Shown here piece after piece: positions 22,347 to 33,777 of a DNA stretch of 64,000 bases. Origin of the DNA: Rutpela maculata (Eukaryota > Arthropoda > Insecta > Coleoptera > Cerambycidae); contig OW386291.2 in the NCBI GenBank assembly GCA_936432065.2, positions 17,957,821-18,021,820 of the forward strand, read 5' to 3'. A model generated the notes under the pieces. It did not search any database, was not told the DNA's origin, and saw only the letters and a program-made list of their open reading frames with translations. Position numbers and translations under genes: made by a program. Position 1 is the stretch's first letter, and the number at the start of each line of letters is the position of its first letter.

Positions 22347-23427
22347 TTTATTTTTATGAAATGGGAATCTATATAAATGCCAAGATATTTCACATGAGTG
22401 TTAGATAATATCGATATTGACTGATTTTCGTCCAGTAGTATATTCAGTTTGTTGTAATTTGGTAATGTAGACTTGTAACAGGAAAAGGGAATAAATAATG
22501 TTTTATTAAAATTTATCGTTAAAAGTTTAGAATTAAACCAGTCAATTATTTTTTTGAAATCATTCTCTACATCAATTTTTAAAATTTCCCATGGTTTGTT
22601 TTCGTAGAAAATTACTGTATCGTCAGCAAAACTGAGAATACTACCTGACGTTTCAATAGAGAATAAGCCATTCATATAAATAATGAAGAGTAGGGGACCT
22701 AAAATTGTGCCCTGGGGAACGCCGTATTTTATTGTCTGGAACACACTTTGGGTAAAGTTTATTTGCACATACTGTTTTCTGCTGTCTAGGTAGCTCTTTA
22801 GTTATATCAACGGCAAGTTTATATTTTCGAGAGTCTCTAGTAAAAGTGGATGACTAACAGTATCAAAAGCCTTCGCTAGATCTACAAATATTCCCAACGA
22901 TCTAAGGAATTATATATTTTACTCGTTAATATAGATATGGCGTCTTGCTTTGATTTTCCCGTGCGAAACCCTAGTTGTTTATCTGATAATATTTTAAATC
23001 TCTTTAAGTACGATAATATTCTTATTTTTAATAATTTTCCAAAAAACCTTTGCTAAATTGGTTATTAAAGAGATTGGCAGGTAATTTTGTATTTCTAACT
23101 TGTCGCCTTTTTTAAAAATGGGCTTTACAATTGACACTTTAAAAAGCTGTAGGACAATGTCCATTTTCAAACATTTTGTTGATCAGAAAGCTTAAAGGTT
23201 TGCATATGTTTATCGCAATGCTTTTTAATGTCTCTGCTCTCAAATTATCAATTCCAGGGGTTTTTTTTTGATTTAAGACTATTTATGCAATTTACTACTT
23301 CATCTTCATTTGTTGGTACTAAATACATTGAATTTCGGGTTCTATGAATTGTATCTTTGTTTTTATTTTCTTTTTGTTTAATTTGTTCGGCTAGCTTTAC
23401 CCCCATATCAGTAAGTTTCTTGTTGCA
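22331..23427 (-). pseudogene. LINE ORF2, reverse transcriptase core, frameshifted
   Basis: Continues the same gene. Between 23427 and 22770 several frameshifts and stops interrupt recognisable RT text (TNEDEVVNCI, TPGIDNL, GIFVDLAKAFDTVSHPLL). From 22768 the frame is open again: KYGVPQGTILGPLLFIIYMN, then SFADDTVIF (the catalytic Asp pair), FNSKLLTINFNKT and HVKYLGIYID. Residues of the active site survive, but the breaks make the whole inactive. Confidence 0.8.
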
Positions 23428-24723
23428 CTAATTAGATACCTCATTAATATTTTCTAAAACCTCACCCGAATCTTCGTTTCTGATTTTATTAATTGTATGT
23501 CCTTTCCGTTGTTTATTTGTTATTTCATTTACCACATTCCAAACCCCTTTACTTGTTAATTGATCTACAGCTAATTTATCTTTGTAATATTTAATTTTTG
23601 CTTTTTTGATTATCGCGTTTAGTTTATTCCGGTATGTGTTGTACTCGGCTTTTAATTGTTGATTTAATGGGTTCTTTTGTAATGCTTCAAATAGTTTATC
23701 TTTATGCTCAACTGACTTTATGATGCCATCCGTAATCCAAACTTTCCTTTTTTTATTTTTAACCTTTATATGTTTTGTATGATTTCTTATTTTATTAGTT
23801 AATAATTCTATAAATTTGTTAGTTGCAGATTCTACATTATCATCTGAGAGAATATTGATCCAGGATGTCGTTTTTAAGTCCATATTTAGAGTTTTGAAAT
23901 TTATACATTTAATGAAATTATTCTTTTCGACTCTAGTGTTATCATGCTTATTTATTTTTTTTGGGAAAACTATTTGCAACATAGTAGGGAAATGATTAGA
24001 AATTTGTGTTCGAACAACTATCGGAATTGAAATATCTTCGATGTCTTCATCAGATTTAACAAAGATGTGATCAATACAGGAATTAGATGAACCTTGTTCT
24101 CTGGTAGAAATATTTATATGAGATTTAAATCCGTAATTAGCTAGGACGCTTAGATATTCCATTGATATTTCATTATCTTTAAGCAAGTCTATATTGATAT
24201 CCCCGATTATGAAACTATAATTGAATTTTTGTTTAGATCTATCAAGATATATTCGCAAATTTTCTATGAATTCTATTGGATTAGTTGAGGGTGATCTATA
24301 TATTCCTATTACTTGAAGTGATTTTGACATGAATTGTAACGAAGTATTTATTACTTTTACATTTCCAATATTTTGTATTTCAAAACTATAATTTATATTT
24401 TTCCTAATGTATATTACTACTCCGTCGTTTTGGTTTAAATTGCCTTCATTATATATAACGTTATAATCTCTAAGATTAAAATACTCAATATTTTCTATAC
24501 GCCATGTCTCGCTTAGGACTATACATTGAAATTTTTTATTAAATTGACTAAGAAAGATTTCTAGATTAGAGATATTTTTGTTTAAGCTTCTGATATTTAC
24601 ATGTAATATTCTAAAATTATAATTGTGCGAATTTATTTCCAGTATGACGTTAGCTTCATTTGCATTTGATAAACTTTCAGTATGAATTTCTGTAGCCTCA
24701 AAGTCTCTTATAAATGGGTCCAT
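23428..24723 (-). CDS. LINE ORF2, apurinic-type endonuclease domain and linker
   Basis: A 431-codon open frame from the ATG at 24723. The endonuclease/exonuclease/phosphatase fold shows its usual order: FRILHVNIRSLNKN near residue 36, IVLSETW, VVIYIRKN, IGIYRSPSTNP, SFIIGDINIDLL (catalytic GD-N), SCIDHIFVKS (D-H) and QISNHFPTML (S-D/N-H). The S-D-H box reads SNH, so the usual Asp is changed. The second half, VWITDGIIKSVEHKDKLF and YRNKLNAIIKKAKIKYY, is the linker that precedes the RT. The frame then shifts into the damaged RT. Confidence 0.82.
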   Translation of the reverse strand: MDPFIRDFEATEIHTESLSNANEANVILEINSHNYNFRILHVNIRSLNKNISNLEIFLSQFNKKFQCIVLSETWRIENIEYFNLRDYNVIYNEGNLNQNDGVVIYIRKNINYSFEIQNIGNVKVINTSLQFMSKSLQVIGIYRSPSTNPIEFIENLRIYLDRSKQKFNYSFIIGDINIDLLKDNEISMEYLSVLANYGFKSHINISTREQGSSNSCIDHIFVKSDEDIEDISIPIVVRTQISNHFPTMLQIVFPKKINKHDNTRVEKNNFIKCINFKTLNMDLKTTSWINILSDDNVESATNKFIELLTNKIRNHTKHIKVKNKKRKVWITDGIIKSVEHKDKLFEALQKNPLNQQLKAEYNTYRNKLNAIIKKAKIKYYKDKLAVDQLTSKGVWNVVNEITNKQRKGHTINKIRNEDSGEVLENINEVSN

Positions 24724-25189
24724 AATTTGCAACTAATTCACTAATCGGCGGAGTTTAAAACACCTATATTATAAAAAAATATGAAACCTATATAGTTATA
24801 CCATTTTTAAAAGTTCAATATACTTTTTAAATTGAAAATAAGAAAAATGTGAAAAACTGCCTGTAACTCGGAAAATTAGCAAGTTACAAAAAAATTCCAA
24901 TAGAGAGAAAATGTTTAGATGGCTCAGTGTATACGCCTGAATTTCACCATAGTAAAAACATCTTATTTTGGGCCAAAAAGGGTAAATAGATTGTTTTTTA
25001 TTTTTGACCTAATTCTACAAGTTAGTGAACCCTTAATAAAAGGGTTGTTTCTACCCCTTCTGATCATTTCCTACTCTAATATTTTTTTAAACTTTTTTAT
25101 TAACGTCATTGCAAACACATTGCACAAGGTGTCATCAAAATCCATTCATTAGCACTCAAGTTAGAGGTGAAACCCCCCCCTGACTGGAC

Positions 25190-26285
25190 TAGATGTGGAA
25201 ATAATTATGGCGGTCTCAAGTTTGCTTGTTTCGAATTGAGGCAAATTCTGAAAACATATTGTTATTTTTAAAAATTCGTTAGCACCCTGTAACAACTTTT
25301 ATATGAGTTTAAAAATTCATATCGAGTAATATAAGGGGAATAAAAATCTTATTCACTTAATTTAATTTTTCCTTCGAATAAATTGCGCGAAGTTGAAAAC
25401 TGTTGAAAGGCATACATTGGTAAACTCGAGGATAAGTGAAAGGCTTTGTGGCAATATACCTTCTATTATAAAGTGAAATGGCGTAAGCTGCAGACGATAA
25501 AAACTCTCTTACATTGTATTTTCAGCATTGAATAGTCCTTTAACTGTAAATAAGTGAAATAAATTTATTTCTCAGGAAATGCCTCTTTGGTTTTCACATG
25601 TACGAATCAATTACCTTTGTTTGCACGTTTGCAGTTAGAACTACATATTTTAAATAAAGTTTTATCACGAAAATGTAATATGTCAAGATTGATAAATGCT
25701 TCAAGTTATCACCATACTGTATTATCTACTAATCAAAGAAAATAGTACAAATTAGATTTTAATCATCTTTAAAACTGCTGTGAATTTTTTCTAATCTCTT
25801 ATACGACAGTTCTGATCCACCAGTGTTATTTGGTAGATTTATATTTTATAAATGTATTTGGAATTGCCATGTTACGTGTCATGTTATATCGAGCACTGAA
25901 AGATAAGCGAATTAACGTCTGAAACACTAATTTCTTTGAAAAATTGAAAATAATATAACACTATAAGGTATCAGATGGAAATACTAATTTACTTTATTAT
26001 AAAATAATTGATATTTAATTAGATCATTAATAGATCACATATTTAATTAGAACATAACATACAATACGAGACTGAGTAAAAATAAAGACTTACGCAGGTC
26101 TACAAAAAAAGAAATCTGCTCCAAGGACTAAACCTACCATACCTTAAATATTTTTGTGTGCTGAATCCGAATTTTCAATTGAAAAAAAAATTCTGCCGCG
26201 TAAATTTCGAGTAAATCCCGGTTTTTATTGTCAAAAAAACGCATTTTGACAAAAACCCCCAAATAAGTTGGTCGATAATTGGTGC
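25190..26285. other. Unassigned A+T-rich stretch
   Basis: About 1.1 kb with no recognised coding or inverted-repeat structure. The end (26170-26280) contains AAAAAAATTCTGCCGCG and GTCAAAAAAACGCATTTTGA, which look like edges of an unidentified repeat cut by the following LINE. Confidence 0.4.
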
Positions 26286-26289
26286 ACAG

Positions 26290-26928
26290 AACACTTCCTC
26301 GGTTAACCCTCAGAATACTGAGCTAGTGCTATTCACCAAGAAAAGGAAACTACCAAATATGAAAATGCCCAAATTATCGGGCACTCAACTCCACTTAGTA
26401 AGTGAGGTCAAGTACCTGGGGGTCATACTTGACCGCACTATGAATTGGAAGGGACATATGGAAGTTAAGATAAACAAGGTACGTGCAGCCTTCTGGCAGT
26501 GTCGCAGGGCGGTTTGTAGGTCCTGGGGTTTCTCACCCAGAATCTCCCTCTGGCTGTATACTGGTGTGATAAGACCCATGCTTTGTTACGCAGCCATAGT
26601 CTGGTGGCCCAGAGTAAGGCAAAAAACAGCAGCATCTCAACTGGAGCATGTTCAAAGACCGGCATGTCTCTGCGTTACAGGTGCGATGAAAATGACGCCT
26701 ACAGCTGCAATGGAGACTATACTCTGCATCCCCCCTCTAAATCTGTACATAGAGGAAGTGACGTTGAGGGCTGCTCTGATATTGCAATCTGTAGGCCAAT
26801 GGAATATTAAGGGCACGGCTACGAGACATGCCCTTATCCTAGAGGAGACTACAAAACAAATTCCTCTTCTGGGAATGGTGACCGACCATATCCCCATATA
26901 TATAACTTCGACAAGAACTTTGAGGTGA
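26290..26928 (+). pseudogene. LINE RT thumb region
   Basis: The open frame gives VKYLGVILDRTMNWKGHME, FWQCRRAVCRSWGFSPRISL, LYTGVIRPMLCYAAIVWWPR, then QRPACLCVTGAMKMTPTAAM and ILCIPPLNLYIEEV. This order is the standard C-terminal part of I/LOA-type RTs after the catalytic palm. The palm itself (FADD box) is missing because of 5' truncation. The frame overlaps the start of the RNase H frame by a few bases, so there is a frameshift between the two. Confidence 0.75.
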
Positions 26929-27692
26929 GTCTGAATGTGTCCGGTAATGACGAGCCGGACATATCAATCTACACCGATGGTTCAAAAATTTTCCAGGCGG
27001 AACTAGTAAGGATCCTGCAAGCGGTAATAGAAACCACGAAGGCAAACGTCAGTGGTAAAATGGTGCGCATATCAGCGGACAGCAGAGCAGCCCTGCTTGC
27101 CCTAAACAACTGTAGGACAGGCTCGGGGCTGGTTCTGGAAATTAGAAAGGCCCTAGATGTGCTCGCACAAAACAATAGTGTTCAGCTCCGTTGGGTGAAA
27201 GGACATGATGGAATTCAGGGTAACGAAGAAGCGGTCGCTTTAGCCCGCAAGGGATCTGAGAGCGCCCTGCATGGTCCGGAACCTGCAATAGCACTCTCAG
27301 ATTCAGTACACATTTCCCTGTTAAAGAACTATACACTTAGACGCCATGCGGACTGTTGGAGTGGTCTGAGCAGCTGCAGACATAGCAGAGTGGCTTTGGC
27401 CACACCCAGCCGTAAGCTAGGCAAACACTGTCTTCAAATGTCCAGGGGTAATCTGCGCATTTATGTAGGATTACTAACCGGACATTGTAGACTAAACAAA
27501 CACCTCCATACACTGGGATTCATAGACAACTCGAAGTGTAGACGAGACTGCCGAGCATGTGCTCTGTCACTGCCCTGCTCTCTCAACGAAAAGAGGATCC
27601 ATACTGGGGGACTTCTGGCCCAGTATGGCCAGCATAGGTGGCATCTCACCTGGCCTTCTCCTCAAATACATCACAAGTGTTGGTTGGCTTGA
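26925..27692 (+). pseudogene. LINE RNase H domain, inactivated
   Basis: RNase H landmarks in order: DISIYTDGSKIFQAELV (first Asp and the Glu, brought together by an internal deletion of about 20 residues), VRISADSRAALLAL (second Asp), LRWVKGHDGIQGNEEAVALA (the usual final Asp of NEKAD is Val here). The region after that, SCRHSRVALATPSRKLGK and LTGHCRLNKHLHTLGF, is the usual tail, with the frame lost before the Cys/His cluster. The deletion and the Asp-to-Val change make it catalytically dead. The cell function would have been removal of RNA during element cDNA synthesis. Confidence 0.78.
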
Positions 27693-27810
27693 GAAATGAG
27701 AGGTTCGGTGGACATGCCACTACTTACGGGGGCAGCACAATGGGCTTGCCTAGGAGGCCTGAGTGCACGTGAGCGCATGCTCACCCCCCGCCAAACAATC
27801 CAGATCCAAA

Positions 27811-28135
27811 ACCCCTAGAAATATACTTTTGGAATGAAAATTACATGTATTGTCAATTTTTCATTTTTCACCCCTTTCAACCCCCATTTTACTCAATTTT
27901 CACCCTAAGAGTAAATTTTTGGCTTCTGGCATGTTGAAATTTGAAATCATCAACCTCAAAAACCCCTAGAAATATAAGTTTAGAATGAAAATTACGTCTT
28001 TTGTCAAATTTTTATTTTTACACCCCTTTCAACCCCCGTTTTACTCGATTTCCACCCCAAGAATCAATTTTTGGCTCTTGGCATGAAATTTGAAATCAGC
28101 AACCTCAAAAACCCTAGAAATGTACATTGAGAGTA
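27811..28135. repeat. Tandem repeat, about 150-bp unit
   Basis: CCCCTAGAAATATA starts units at 27812 and 27963, and a partial third is at about 28110. Each unit contains CACCCCTTTCAACCCCC, then TTTTACTC and TTTTTGGCT. It abuts the LINE 3' end, so it may be either the target or a 3' extension of that element. Confidence 0.7.
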
Positions 28136-29500
28136 CTTTTTGCATGTACCTATTGTTACCATATATGAGTGGCGATTTTACCCTATTCTAAGGATGTTTT
28201 TCGCTCTAGCTCTAACTGTTGAGAATGTTTGGGCTTTTCTGAGGTCGGATTCGAATTCAGCGTCGAAGAATACATTGGACTACTCGGTCGAGTTCCAGGA
28301 TCAGGACTTTTTTTGTTTGCTTCTTCTGACTTAAATTTTGAAGTCGCCATATTGAAAAATAATTCTGCAGCAAACTGAATTTAGCATATCCCAATACTTA
28401 ACTCTGCCAACTTTCGTAAATGTTTATCGAAAATTGGCTAGGTTACCGATTTTTGACGCCTATTTTGAAAAAAGGACCAATGTGCGCCGTAGGCGGAGTG
28501 CTCAATCTTTCGAGTGCGATATGGATAATCCACTCGAGTTGTACTCGAATTTAAAACGAATTGTTCCTTATGTACTTAATACACGAACTCTGATTGGTCG
28601 GTTTCATATCATATCCATCCTAGATAGTATACGAAATATATCCGTTCAGTTAACTGAAATTGCCTACTTATCCATTCCACAAACTGTACAGAAAACAGCA
28701 AATTTACATAAGGGATTAGAAAAAATTTGAAATCGGTCTATGGAATAATAACCGAAATATCAATGTGTGTCCACTTGAGAGGAAACACACTGTACCTAAA
28801 AACACTTGCTTATAGTTTTTACTATAAAATCATAGAGTATTTAGTAAATATCACCATTTATACCATGACAGACATGATAAAAAGGGAAAGGTATTTTTAT
28901 TACCACATCTCATGCAGTAGAAACTAGCCACAACAAAACAGTTCATATTACGAGACAAAATCAATGTCCCGGTAAATTAAATATCAAACACCGGTCTCCT
29001 GGGTGAAATCAATAATAAATAATGGATTTGATGACAGACAGTGGTCAACGGCCTGAATTTTTAATGCATGTATAAAATCATTTACCTCTGTCTATACAAC
29101 GGTGTGGTTCACAAGAAAACAGAAAATGGTCTACAAGAATATAGTTGTACGATTGTGCATGCAGCTTGATATAACAAAGAACTGAGTGAAATGAGTGGAT
29201 TGCTCGGTTCATGCCGTGCTTTGTAAATATTTAAAGAAAACTACTGGATGCTACTGTGTTTTACCTCACCGTGTAAAGCTTGAAAATAGAGAAAGGCTCG
29301 GTGTATTCATAAATGTTTAAAGATGTTTTGTATTTATAAGGCTTAAGTGCGATATAACTCTGAGAATGGTGACTATGTTTTATACTTCATTCTATTTTTT
29401 TCTTTCAATCAAGTTGTTTCGAAGGCAGGTATACTTACAATTCATGTGTTGCAAAGTAAAACATATGCTATACTCTGCTAGAATAGGTTGAATTATTTTA
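28136..29500. other. Stretch without recognised genes
   Basis: Begins with an edge of a common repeat (GAGGTCGGATTCGAATTCAG at 28241, a motif related to the arms at 38.5, 41.4 and 42.3 kb). The frame at 28434-28730 shows no family motifs. The rest is A+T-rich and featureless. Confidence 0.4.
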
Positions 29501-29514
29501 TTACAATTATTATT

Positions 29515-30328
29515 ATTACGTTATTAACAAAATATCAAGCTGGTTTTAGAAAAAATAATTCCTGCGAAACTGCAATACAGTCTGTATTAGTTCGGTGGAA
29601 AGGTGCTCTAAACAAAAAGCGATATGCCGATGCCTTATTCTTAGACTTTAAAAGAGCTTTTGAAACAATAAATAGACAGCTGTTATTGGAAAAGTTGGAG
29701 AAAATGGGTTTCAAGAGTACAGTTTTGAAGTGGTTCAACTCACATTTGATCAATCGAATGAAAGTGTGTAAATATAAAGATAGTGTAACTGAACCTCTAG
29801 AAGTTTTACATGGCGTACCCCAGGGATCTGTGCTTAGACCAAAATTGTTCATAGTGTATTTCAACGATATTTTAATATATATAAAAAATCTCGTTGCAAA
29901 TGTAGAAATACAAATGTTCCCAGATTTTACCTTGATTTATGTAACTGGTGAGGATATTGATGTTATAATTGAAACTCTCAATGAAGCTTTAGAGCATACT
30001 TACAGATGGCTTACAAAAAATAATTTAACCCTTAATACTGTAAAATCGAAGGTTATGCTTTTGAGTAATCAGTATTCCCCAATAAATAACTGTAATAGAA
30101 ATGTAGAGGTAAATAAACAAAAAAATGAGATAGTTATAGAGTTTAAGTATCTTGGAATTATTATTAAAAATCAGCATTTAACGTTTTCTAGTCATGCCAA
30201 TTATGCAACAAAAAATCGGCAGCTACTGGAAGCGGCTGGAACTTCCCCACACGGTGGATCTTTATAAGCTGTGCTTGGATATTACATCGGAAATCAGAGC
30301 ACTGAGCAAACAGATAAATTACACGTGA
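29515..30328 (+). pseudogene. LINE reverse transcriptase relic with mutated active site
   Basis: The RT core is open from YQAGFRKNNSCETAIQSVL through ALFLDFKRAFETINRQLL and LHGVPQGSVLRPKLFIVYF to RWLTKNNLTLNTVKSK and EFKYLGIIIK. The catalytic F-A-D-D box reads FPDFT, so the second Asp is Phe and the copy is dead. Both ends are cut. At 30215 the RT text stops; the next 38 codons (30215-30328) in another frame read SYWKRLELPHTVDLYKL and DITSEIRALSKQINYT, which looks like protein but which I cannot place. The 5' and 3' truncation and the absence of a tail suggest deletion after insertion. Confidence 0.7.
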
Positions 30329-30329
30329 C

Positions 30330-30940
30330 TTTGGAGCCATTTATTTCATGAATAAATATCGAACGAACTGAAGTGGACTACAAACAATCTGTTAAAACAT
30401 AACCTCTCTTGTTTGTTTATGTTGCATGTTAATCAATTGCCGGATATTATAAGGGTATTAACAGATAACCTTTCGAAGATTTTATAGAACGTTGGATAGG
30501 AAAAAAAATAACAACACAGAATTTAGCCAAAATGACACTCTAACCTCAACAAGTCATTAATATTATGGACAATTCAAGCAGACTACGCATGCGTCAAATT
30601 AAAATCTTCCTGCTCGATCAAAAATGTCCAAGCAAGTCGAGCTTCGTTCGAGGGCTTTATTTTGCAATATTCGAACGTTTCAAATTTAGCTCGGTTAGCT
30701 CGATTTGCATTAAACGAACGATTGTGACGCGTCCCATCAATCAGACGTAATATCCGAACACGGCTATAAACAATTATTACTTTAAACTACTAAAATAAGT
30801 TTTGACATCTTTCAAAAACATGTGGGTTGATTTGAATGTTGATTTTTAGGTTATGAAATAAATTTGGGGAAAACCTATGGGGCATCTGCACGTGACGTCA
30901 CAGCTAACCTCAAAAATATGTATATTTCTTAAAATTTACA
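30330..30940. other. Unassigned stretch
   Basis: No recognised repeat. TGCACGTGACGTCACAGC near 30887 is a lone G+C-rich palindrome-like spot. No coding evidence. Confidence 0.35.
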
Positions 30941-30942
30941 AG

Positions 30943-32010
30943 TATCCCAGATAGCACTCGATAGCCTTAGGACAACCACTGGCCATACTTGGAGGATAAG
31001 CGGGACGTCTTGGGGACGTCCTAAACTGGGTTAATCCCGATTTCAGACCACCTTGTGGATATCCTTTTGGTGCAAATCGGGTTTTCCCATGGATGTCTTC
31101 AATGGGACAGCCCATGGTCGTCAATAGGAAGAAAAAGGGATCAATTTGGGTTAAAATCGGGATAACCTACATATGTCCACAATAGGATAGCCCGTGGTTG
31201 TCCATAGGAAGAAAAAGGGACCAATTTAGGTTAAAATCTGAACAGCCACAGACATCCACACATAGTTGCATCTGGTTACCTATAGTATCTACACAGGATC
31301 AAAATTGATCTTGTGTAAATTCGTGATTACTGTAGACAATTTAAAATTTGGGATATACTCACCCTCCTTGCGTAATAAATAAATCTTATATTGCAAAAAA
31401 ATTAACTCTCGTAAAAAGAGGCATTTGCAAGGTATGTGCATTTCCTGCGTAGTGGATAGATTACACAACCTGTAGTTTCAGGCTTACTAGGTGAGTATCG
31501 TAACAGAAGTAATTTGCACCTTGTAAGGAGAGCCATCTAACATGAATTATTGAAACTAGCGCTAAGAACGAGCTAGCCAATATCCCCATTTTAGCTGTTA
31601 TTAGGACCATATTTTATAAGTAATGTCTTCCGTCAATAAAATTCATTTGTCACAACGAAAGTATAATGCAAATGTAAACTAAATAAAGAAATTCTCATTT
31701 GCTCCTTAGGTGAATGTATCAATTATCATGAATTTGGGACCTACATTAGCCCAACAAATTGACCTGTGGATGGCCCTAGGGATAGCCTTTGGTTATCCCT
31801 ATATAGGTTTTAAATAGGACATCAATAATCCTAAAGGCTATCCTATAGATATTCATGTAGGTTATCCAATGGATATCCCCATTTTGGCTGTTATTAGGAC
31901 CAAAGGATAACCAATGGACTTCCCATCGACATCCCAAATGAACAATCCATTCATCGGATATACGGGATCATTTTAGGATATCCCGTGGCCATCCTGTGCT
32001 GTGTGGGATT
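30943..32010. mobile_element. GGATATCC-motif-rich inverted-repeat element
   Basis: The outer ends TCCCAGATAGCACTCGATAGC and, inverted, TCCCACACAGCACAGGATGG match imperfectly. Both subterminal zones are dense in GGAYRNCC/GGATATCC-like words in both orientations (GGGACGTCTTGGGGACGTCC, GGATAGCCCGTGG, TGGATATCCCC, GGATATCCCGTGGCCATCC). A direct repeat of about 83 bp (AGGAAGAAAAAGGGA at about 31125 and 31208) lies on the left. Many short subterminal repeats are typical of transposase-binding regions. No gene inside. Confidence 0.55.
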
Positions 32011-32297
32011 ATTTAGCTATTATTATAATTTCTGCCCGGTTCCCGTATTTTCAACCAAAATCTAGTTCAATGTAATGTTTATGAAGTTTTAAATAGAAAT
32101 AAAACGCATGTTGCAGTTAGTAATCTAACCTATAATTAGCCATCTATTTTTATTAATTAACAATATTAAAAATATATTTGCATGAATTTTTAAATATCTG
32201 CTTGGCCACTATGGCTCCAAGCTTAAAATGCGGACACAAACATTAAACAAGATTATTAACTTAAAAATCTTAAACTTTGAAGTTACGTTAGTTACAT

Positions 32298-33113
32298 AGA
32301 CCAGGGTCGATAATTTTGAAAATGGTAAAAAGTGAAAAAAAATTGTAGTAGGATGAAACCCATTGGAAAAGGTAGAGAATATACCAAAAATGAAAGGAAA
32401 AATAATTTACGGGCGTTCTGAGGTCGGGAAGGGGAAGGGGGTGAGTTTTTAAGGGTAAAAAACGGTTTATCTCGATTTCCGGCAAAACTACAAGTCCTCT
32501 GAACAAAAGTTAAATGGCAAAGTTGTAGGTAATAAAAAGATCTACAACTTTTGTTTTTACACTTTTTTCACATAACCTCAAAATGTATGTGAAAAATTCA
32601 AATAACCAAGTTTTTGGTTTTTTATTTTTATCTTTTGCAAAAAAAATTATTTTTTCACGAAATTTGGTGAAAACTTACCTTTTTATATCCCAAACACACA
32701 GTAATTTTTTTGATTTAAAATATTCATTTTTTCACCTTATTCTGACTTAATATCGAAAAAGCACCCTAATTTTCAATCGAAAATTCTCACGTCAAAATAT
32801 CTGCTTTGTTAAAAAAGTCGGTGGGCTTTTTGTTCGTTGAAATTTCTACTTTCTGGTGGTATAAAAAAATATATACATTACTATGGTAAATGTTCTCAGA
32901 AAATGCAAATAACTTTTTTTCGTAGGACTTGTAGTTTTGCCGGAAATCGAGATAAACCGTTTTTTACCCTTAAAAACTCACCCCCTTCCCTTCCCGACCT
33001 CAGATCGCCCGTAAATTATTTTTCCTTTCATTTTTGTTATATTCTCTACCTTTTCCAATGGGTTTCATCCTACTATAATTTTTTTTGGTCTCAAAAATTA
33101 TCGACCCTGGTCT
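32298..33113. mobile_element. Inverted-repeat element, AGACCAGGGTCGATAAT ends
   Basis: 816 bp with arms of about 215 bp (32298-32515 and 32915-33113). Shared text: AGGATGAAACCCATTGGAAA, AAATAATTTACGGGCG, TGAGGTCGGGAAGGG and ATCTCGATTTCCGGCAAAAC. ACAT stands close to both ends, but a target duplication is not proven. The core of about 400 bp is A/T-rich with no gene. Confidence 0.75.
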
Positions 33114-33429
33114 AACATGAAGCACATTCCCTTAAATGTACCATAACCTATAAATCAACATCCACGGAGGTTACCAACCAAAATATTTTTGACAGATGGC
33201 AAAATACATCTTCCCCTAACAATAATAGCAATATTTTTTGAATGCTGTCATGTGTGCACATATAACGAATTCTTTTTAATTTTTTTCACGGAAACCAAAT
33301 CGAAAGGGTACAAGTGTGATATATCGTTTAAATCGGAATTTTTACTGCTTTTCAATGATCTGCTTACAAATTGTAAGTAATCATAAAATAAACAACTTGT
33401 TGTGCTAAAAGGCACTAAACGTAATCCGA

Positions 33430-33680
33430 TCTCAACCAAAATCTTGTCAGATCTTTTGGAGCACTAAATAAACCTCCATGCAAAGTTTCATCCAAATCCG
33501 TTCAGCAGTTTCGCCGCTATCGTGTTCACATACATACACACATACGTACAGACATTTTTTAAAAAACATTTTTTTGGGTTCCTGGGACCTCAAAACGTAA
33601 AGATTTGATGTTATCTCAATTTTCTATTTTCTACCCATTTCAGTAACCTCCCACAATTTTATTGTGGGGAGGTTAAGAAG
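33430..33680. repeat. Common repeat with terminal hairpin
   Basis: TTTCATCCAAATCCGTTCAG, a run of ACATACA units with GTACAGACATTT, then GGGACCTCAAAACGTAAAGA lead to TAACCTCCCACAATTTTATT and its foldback GTGGGGAGGTTA at 33643-33676. Similar word order is frequent in insect repeats. The element may start at the GGAGGTTACC near 33166. Confidence 0.45.
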
Positions 33681-33777
33681 TTTCCAAGAAAGTTTATTTC
33701 ATATGTAGAATAAGTTATGTCTTAAGGGAATGGACAAAATTATTGGTTTATAAGACAATTATAATATATATAGAGAC

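Larger units (their letters stand above)
21376..24764 (-). mobile_element. Non-LTR retrotransposon, CR1/Jockey-group type
   Basis: The element runs right to left: ORF2-type endonuclease and reverse transcriptase, then a 3' end at about 21376 made of repeated TTCTA units (TCTATTCTATTCTATTC on the minus strand). TATATTAT at 21368-21375 and again at 24765-24772 may be the target duplication, but this A+T-rich octamer is weak evidence. No ORF1 is present; the 5' end lies only about 40 bases before the endonuclease ATG, so it is probably 5'-truncated. It sits inside the 20.9-25.2 kb inverted-repeat element. Confidence 0.75.
20903..25187. mobile_element. Inverted-repeat element interrupted by a LINE
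   Basis: About 380-bp arms: 20903-21320 (CCAGTCA start, then CTCTAACTTGAGTGCTAATG and AATGGATTTTGATG) and the inverted match 24850-25187. Landmarks present in both arms include GACGTTAATAAAAAAGTT, ACCCCTTC/GAAGGGGT and AACTGCCTGTAACTCGGAAA. Without the LINE at 21376-24764 the element would be about 0.9 kb with no gene. It starts directly next to the end of the copy-B repeat. Confidence 0.68.
26286..27810 (+). mobile_element. 5'-truncated RNase H-bearing LINE (I/LOA-like)
   Basis: The insertion starts inside the RT domain, at NPQNTELVLFTKKRKLP, and continues through the RT thumb, RNase H and C-terminal cysteine region to a G+C-richer 3' UTR (GTGAGCGCATGCTCACCCC near 27770). Codon use is visibly less A+T-rich than in the surrounding DNA. 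RNase H downstream of RT points to the I group of non-LTR elements; the exact clade needs a tree. Confidence 0.75.
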
